Shown here piece after piece: positions 51,942 to 56,311 of a stretch of DNA of 56,311 bases; position 1 is the first letter of the stretch; every line of letters starts with the position of its first letter. Under the pieces are notes generated by a model. That model was not told the origin of the DNA, did no database searches, and saw only the letters and a list, made by a program, of their open reading frames with translations. The position numbers were made by a program, and so were the translations under genes. Source of the DNA: Enhydrobacter aerosaccus (lineage in GTDB: Bacteria; Pseudomonadota; Alphaproteobacteria; Reyranellales; Reyranellaceae); the NCBI GenBank assembly GCA_903839865.1, contig CAIMEE010000049.1, forward strand, positions 1-56,311. Reading direction: 5' to 3'.

Positions 51942-53409
51942 GGTGAACCCCAACCGCCCCTCTGGAACCTTCGTCGACGACGACAAGTTTCATGAGGAGT
52001 GTGCGCTTTTCGGGATTTTCGGCACTTCGGATGCCGCCGCTCACACGGCCCTCGGCCTCCACGCGCTTCAGCATCGCGGTCAGGAAGCCTCCGGCATCGT
52101 CACCTACGACGGCCACCATTTCTACAATCACCGCGCCGCCGGCCTGGTGGGCGACATCTTCGGCGAGCAGTCGGTCATCGCCACGCTCAAGGGCTACAGC
52201 GCGATCGGCCATAACCGCTACGCCACGACCGGCGGCTCTTCCGACCGCAACATCCAGCCGATCTTCGCCGATTTCGATTTCGGCGGCCTCGCGCTCGCCC
52301 ACAACGGCAACCTGACCAACGCCTATATCCTGCGCAAGGAACTGGTGCGGATGGGCTGCCTGTTCCAGTCGACGACCGACACCGAAGTGATCAACCATCT
52401 GATCGCGCGTTCGGAATATTCGCCGGTGGTCGACCGGATCGTCGACGCGCTGGGCAAGGTGAAGGGCGCCTACTCCCTGCTGATGCTGACCGACCAGGCA
52501 CTCTACGGCGTGCGCGACCCGTTGGGCGTGCGGCCGCTCTGCATCGGCCGCCTCGAGGATGCCTGGATCCTGACGTCCGAGAGCTGCGCGCTCGACATCA
52601 TCGGCGCGCGCTTCGTGCGCGACGTCGAGCCCGGCGAGATCGTCATCGTCGACGGCACCGGCCTGCGCTCGATCAAGCCCTTCCCCAAGCACCAGCGCCG
52701 CTTCTGCGTCTTCGAGCACATCTACTTCGCGCGTCCCGACAGCAAGATCGAAGGCGTCGGCGTCTATGACGCGCGCAAGCGCATCGGCGTCGAGCTCGCC
52801 AAGGAAAGCCCGATCGCGGCGGACGTCATCGTGCCGGTCCCCGACTCGGGCGTGCCGGCCGCGATCGGCTATGCCGCGCAGTCGGGCATCCCGTTCGAGC
52901 TGGGAATCATCCGCAATCACTACGTCGGCCGCACCTTCATCGAACCGGCCGACCACATCCGCCATCTCGGTGTGCGCCTGAAGCACAACGCGAACCGCGC
53001 CATGATCGAGGGCAAGCGCGTGATCCTGGTCGACGATTCGATCGTGCGCGGAACGACCTCGATGAAGATCGTCGAGATGGTGCGCAGCGCCGGCGCCAAG
53101 GAGGTGCATATGCGCATCGCCGCCCCGCCGACCACGGACCCCTGCTTCTACGGCATCGATACGCCCGAACGCGACAAGCTGCTCGCCTCCCGCTACGACG
53201 TGGCAGGCATGGCCAAGTTCATAGGCGTCGATTCGCTCGCCTTCATCTCGATCGACGGCCTCTATCGCGCCATGGGCCTCCCGGGCGGCCGCAATCCGAC
53301 AGCGCCGGCATTCTGCGACGCCTGCTTCACCGGCGACTACCCGAGCGCGCTCGACGACGTGCGCGACGCCGAGGACCGGCAGCTCTCCTTCCTCGCCGCA
53401 CCGGCCTGA
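51940..53409 (+). CDS. purF: Amidophosphoribosyltransferase
   Basis: This 489-residue enzyme carries out the first committed step of purine synthesis, making phosphoribosylamine from PRPP and glutamine. The nucleophile Cys 21 (FHEECALFGIFG) becomes N-terminal after removal of a 20-residue propeptide, as in the Bacillus-type enzyme. The glutaminase domain has HNRYATTGGSSDRNIQP, and the PRPP motif is VILVDDSIVRGTTS. Cys in RRFCVFEHIYFARPDS, DPCFYGIDTP and FCDACFTGDYPSA suggest a 4Fe-4S cluster. The GTG at 51940 (or 51943) has no clear ribosome site. It follows cvpA. Confidence 0.95.
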   Translation: MVNPNRPSGTFVDDDKFHEECALFGIFGTSDAAAHTALGLHALQHRGQEASGIVTYDGHHFYNHRAAGLVGDIFGEQSVIATLKGYSAIGHNRYATTGGSSDRNIQPIFADFDFGGLALAHNGNLTNAYILRKELVRMGCLFQSTTDTEVINHLIARSEYSPVVDRIVDALGKVKGAYSLLMLTDQALYGVRDPLGVRPLCIGRLEDAWILTSESCALDIIGARFVRDVEPGEIVIVDGTGLRSIKPFPKHQRRFCVFEHIYFARPDSKIEGVGVYDARKRIGVELAKESPIAADVIVPVPDSGVPAAIGYAAQSGIPFELGIIRNHYVGRTFIEPADHIRHLGVRLKHNANRAMIEGKRVILVDDSIVRGTTSMKIVEMVRSAGAKEVHMRIAAPPTTDPCFYGIDTPERDKLLASRYDVAGMAKFIGVDSLAFISIDGLYRAMGLPGGRNPTAPAFCDACFTGDYPSALDDVRDAEDRQLSFLAAPA

Positions 53410-53414
53410 GGTCC

Positions 53415-54122
53415 GTGCGGCTCAAGGGACGCATCGCGCTGGTCACCGGCGCCTCGCGCGGCCTCGGTGCGGCCGCGGCGCTGGCCTATGCCAACGAAGG
53501 CGCCCATGTGATCGCCGTCGCCCGCACTGTGGGCGGCCTCGAAGCGCTCGACGACCGCATCAAGCAGGCCGGCGGCAGCGCCACGCTCGTTCCGCTCGAC
53601 GTCACCGACGGCCCCGGCGTCGATCGCCTGGGTGCGGCGCTTCATGAGCGCTTCGGCAAGCTCGACGTCCTGCTGGGCAATGCCGGCCTGCTCGGCACGC
53701 TGTCGCCGATCGGCCATATCGATCCCGCGATATTCGAGAAGGTCATGGCGGTGAACGTGACGGCCAACTGGCGGCTCATCCGCTCGCTCGATCCGCTGTT
53801 GCGCGCATCGGATGCCGGGCGGGCGATCTTCGTGACGTCGGGTATCTCGCGCCGCGTCGTGCCCTACTGGAGCGCCTATGCCGCGAGCAAGGCCGCGCTC
53901 GACATGATGGTCGGCACCTACGCCGCTGAAAGCGCGCACACCACGGTGCGGGTCAACCTCTACAATCCCGGTCCGACCCGCACTGCCATGCGCAAGGAGG
54001 CCTTTCCCGGCGAAAATCCCGAAAGCGTGTCCGCGCCGGAGGCGCATGCCGAGGCTTTGATCCAACTCGCACTGCCGTCGTGCACGATGAACGGCGAATG
54101 GGTCGCAGGCGACCGCCACTGA
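53415..54122 (+). CDS. Short-chain dehydrogenase/reductase (SDR)
   Basis: This 235-residue classical SDR has the Rossmann motif VTGASRGLGAAAALAYANEG, NAG in LLGNAGLLG, and the catalytic Ser-Tyr-Lys in FVTSGISRRVVPYWSAYAASKAALD. The residue after beta-2 (VARTVGG) suggests NADP preference. The substrate is unknown. GTG 53415 lies five bases after the purF stop, so it is probably co-transcribed with purF, as happens in several Alphaproteobacteria. The alternative frame on the other strand is a shadow. Confidence 0.9.
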   Translation: MRLKGRIALVTGASRGLGAAAALAYANEGAHVIAVARTVGGLEALDDRIKQAGGSATLVPLDVTDGPGVDRLGAALHERFGKLDVLLGNAGLLGTLSPIGHIDPAIFEKVMAVNVTANWRLIRSLDPLLRASDAGRAIFVTSGISRRVVPYWSAYAASKAALDMMVGTYAAESAHTTVRVNLYNPGPTRTAMRKEAFPGENPESVSAPEAHAEALIQLALPSCTMNGEWVAGDRH

Positions 54123-54126
54123 TTGG

Positions 54127-55097
54127 CTAGAGAACGGGCTCCATGCCCGTCCGCTTTTCCCACTCCATCTGGTGGGACGCCACGCGGGCTGCCAATTCAG
54201 TCGGCGTGGAGGTTTCGAGCTCGAGGCCGAGCGGCCTCAGCGCGTCGCCGACCGCGGCGTCGCCGATCGCCAGCGACAGGCGACGGTTCCATTCCGCAAT
54301 GATCGGAGCCGGTGTCGCCGGCGGCGCGAAGAAGGCGAACCACTCGCGCATGTCGAGCTTGGGATAGCCCAGTTCAGAGGCCGTCGGGATGTCGTTGGCG
54401 ACCTGCAGGCGCTTGGCGCCCGTGGTCATCAGGATGCGCACGCGACCGCCGCGATGCGCGGGCAGCAGCGACGTCACGGTGTTGCAGCTGGCGGGAATGC
54501 GGCCCTGTTCCACGTCCGACACGGCGGCAATGGGACCGCGATAGCTCACCACTTCCAGCGTTTCACCGATCGCCTTGCCCAGCAGGACGTTGAGCACCTG
54601 GATGAACGCGACGTTCGACGATACCGCGATCTTGCGGCGAGACGCATCGCCCTCTTTCAGCCACTGCAGGTATTCGGCGAACGTCGACACACCGATCTTC
54701 CGCGATACCGCGAAGGCGATCGGAAAATCGCCAACCTGTATGACCGGCGCGATGTCCTTCAGCGGATCGAAGGGATAATCCTTCATCGTCAGCTTTGCGA
54801 TGAGAGTGGTCGACGACATGAGCGCCAGCTGCGATCCGTCCGGCGGGCCCTTCTTCATCAGCTCGCCCGGAACCGCGCCGGACATGCCCGTCTTGTTCTC
54901 GACGATTACGTGACGGCTCAATCGTCTTTCGACCTGCGTGGCGATCGCACGGGCCGTGAGATCCCCGCCCCACCAGGCTCGAAGCCCACGAGGAAGCGCA
55001 ACGACTTGTTGGGCAGAACGCTCTGCGCCCGGGCAAACGACGGCACGATCACGGGAGCAGCCAGGGCACCGAAGGCCAGCAGGTGGCGACGCTTCAT
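54127..55097 (-). pseudogene. Bug/TctC-family solute-binding protein gene with a single-base frameshift
   Basis: A tripartite tricarboxylate transporter-type periplasmic binding protein. From ATG 55097 the frame encodes a signal peptide (MKRRHLLAFGALAAPVIVPSFARAQ) and the first strand LRFLVGFEPGGAG, then goes out of frame and stops at 54918. The continuing frame from about 54965 reads DLTARAIATQVERRLSRHVIVENKTGMSGAVPGE and runs to a normal C-terminus at 54127. One base is missing in the G run (plus-strand CCCC at 54963-54966); adding one restores a protein of about 323 residues. It may be a recent mutation or a sequencing error in a homopolymer. Bug proteins bind carboxylic acids. Confidence 0.82.
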
Positions 55098-55198
55098 ACC
55101 CGTAGTCTTTCTCTAATCACCGGCGAGCAACAAGGGGAATTCGCACAAACGATGTTACTGCATCAGGAGCGAAAATACACCCGCAATGTGCGCACCCT

Positions 55199-56311
55199 CT
55201 AGCGCTGCGGCTTGGCGCGCGACGCGTAGGGGTTCTTGGCCTTGCGCATGTTGAGACGGATCGGAACGCCCGGCATGCCGAAGTCGTCGCGCAGGCGGTT
55301 AACCAGGAAGCGGATGTAGTCCTTGCCCAGTTCGTCGGCCTGGCTGGCGGACAGGATGAACGTGGGCGGCCGCGTCTTGATCTGGCTCATGAAGCGCAGG
55401 CGAATGCGACGGCACTTCGCCAGCGGCGGCGGATGCAGCACTTCCATCTCGCGCAGCCAGCGATTGAGCTGCGGAGTCTTGATGCGCAAATTCCAGGTGT
55501 CGTAAGTCTCCATGACCTTCGGCATCAGCCGCTCGACGCCGCGCCCGTTCAGCGCCGAGAAGCCCACGATCGGCACGTCCTTCACCTGGGTGAAGGAGGA
55601 TTCGAGCCTGTCGTTGAGCTTGCGCCATGCCTTGCTCGCGCCCGAGCGGTCATCTGTCAGCAGATCGGTCTTGTTGACGGCGATCACTAGGGCGCGGCCC
55701 TCGTCGATCACGCGGCCGGCGAGCGTGAGATCCTGCTTCTCCAGCATGTCGCCGGCATCGAGCACGACGACGACGACGTCAGCCAGACGGATCGCATCAA
55801 GCGTGTCGGCGACGGACATCGTCTCGAGCCGGTGATCGATGCGGCTGCGGCGGCGCATGCCGGCGGTGTCGATCAGTCGGATCTTGCGGCCGCGCCACTC
55901 CCATTCGACGCGGATCGAATCGCGGGTGATGCCGGCCTCGGGACCGGTCAGCACACGCTCCTCGCCCACCAGGCGATTGAGCAACGTCGACTTGCCGACA
56001 TTGGGGCGGCCGACGATCGCCAGCATCAGCGGACGCTTGGCTGCGGCGGCCGCGGCTGCTTCGGCGTGCTTGTCGCTCACCTCTTCGTCGGCTTCGTCCT
56101 CTTCTTCCTCGTCCTCGACCGCCGGAATGAGGCGCGCCATCGCCTCGTGCAGATCGCTCAAGCCCTCGCCATGCTCGGCCGAAACGGGGATCGGCTGGCC
56201 GAAGCCGAGCGCATGCGCCTCCGCCAGGCCGTTCTGACCGGCACGGCCCTCGCATTTGTTGGCGACAACGATCACCTTCTCGTGGCGCTTGCGCAGCCAG
56301 CTTGCAAAGGC
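55199..56311 (-). CDS. der: Ribosome biogenesis GTPase Der, C-terminal part (5' end outside window)
   Basis: About 370 residues of the double-GTPase Der (EngA), which helps assemble the 50S subunit. The end of G domain 1 (KVIVVANKCEG) is at the window edge. A linker rich in Glu/Asp (EDEEEEDEADEE) leads into G domain 2 with GRPNVGKSTLLNRL, the switch I region GITRD, DTAGM and NKTDLL. The C-terminal KH-like domain has TPQLNRWLREMEVLHPPPL and GVPIRLNMRKAKNPYASR. The frame stays open to base 56311. Confidence 0.95.
   Translation of the reverse strand, partial: AFASWLRKRHEKVIVVANKCEGRAGQNGLAEAHALGFGQPIPVSAEHGEGLSDLHEAMARLIPAVEDEEEEDEADEEVSDKHAEAAAAAAAKRPLMLAIVGRPNVGKSTLLNRLVGEERVLTGPEAGITRDSIRVEWEWRGRKIRLIDTAGMRRRSRIDHRLETMSVADTLDAIRLADVVVVVLDAGDMLEKQDLTLAGRVIDEGRALVIAVNKTDLLTDDRSGASKAWRKLNDRLESSFTQVKDVPIVGFSALNGRGVERLMPKVMETYDTWNLRIKTPQLNRWLREMEVLHPPPLAKCRRIRLRFMSQIKTRPPTFILSASQADELGKDYIRFLVNRLRDDFGMPGVPIRLNMRKAKNPYASRAKPQR

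Noticed and set aside
54563..55036. 157-codon minus-strand frame across the Bug gene junction
   Set aside because: A third frame without family resemblance; the two true frames join at the missing G.

Overview
The window is dense, GC-rich (roughly two-thirds G+C by eye) bacterial chromosome from an alphaproteobacterium. Markers are an NDUFA12-type complex I accessory subunit, DUF2155 next to aat, a vitamin B12-dependent class II ribonucleotide reductase, a long L9 protein, clpS-clpA, and a Bug/TctC-type solute-binding protein. A Rhodospirillales or Reyranella-like lineage fits, but the genus is a guess. I see no prophage, insertion sequence, CRISPR array, tRNA or rRNA. About sixty genes fill nearly all of the sequence.

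Layout. 1-5.1 kb: the tail of a zinc alcohol dehydrogenase, then a cluster of a sterol-desaturase-family membrane hydroxylase, a 56-aa membrane protein, a DUF6166 protein and a small lipoprotein. A 20-bp perfect palindrome precedes this cluster, and a pair of acyl-CoA dehydrogenase genes faces it. 5.1-13.3 kb: envelope and unknown proteins (DUF992, a Cys-rich anchored protein, an aminotransferase with a GGT-like lipoprotein, an M48 protease with a DsbA-like protein, and a large periplasmic protein). 13.3-17.8 kb: the homogentisate route of tyrosine catabolism (hppD, hmgA, a fumarylacetoacetase-type hydrolase, maiA), divergent from a MarR regulator with a likely shared operator. 17.8-22.2 kb: aroQ-accB-accC-aat, facing DUF2155, a small unknown, mlaD and NDUFA12.

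22.5-27.8 kb: nrdJ, then an unusual locus (26.25-26.52 kb) encoding an 18-residue Lys/Ala microprotein made of three 15-bp tandem repeats, followed by a palindrome, two hairpins and a strong intrinsic terminator. A FemAB-like acyltransferase and a palindromic intergenic repeat follow. 27.8-37.2 kb: clpS-clpA with a coupled 62-aa membrane protein, a D,D-carboxypeptidase with a SPOR domain, and a nucleotide-sugar operon (galU, ugd, phosphohexomutase, a GGCT-fold protein). 37.3-42.4 kb: fabD-fabG-acpP-fabF-mltG and a membrane J-domain protein. 42.5-44.1 kb: rpsF-rpsR-rplI with a structured leader and a textbook terminator. 44.2-56.3 kb: cfa-like methyltransferase, dnaB, alr, mlaE, mlaF, radA, cvpA, purF, an SDR, a frameshifted Bug-family gene and the 3' part of der.

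Most genes are conserved housekeeping operons with tight spacing and ATGA/GTGA/TGATG stop-start overlaps. The least explained parts are the microprotein/structured-RNA locus after nrdJ, the palindrome at 673-692, a dispersed hairpin repeat seen twice, several coupled small membrane proteins, and the single-base frameshift in the Bug gene.
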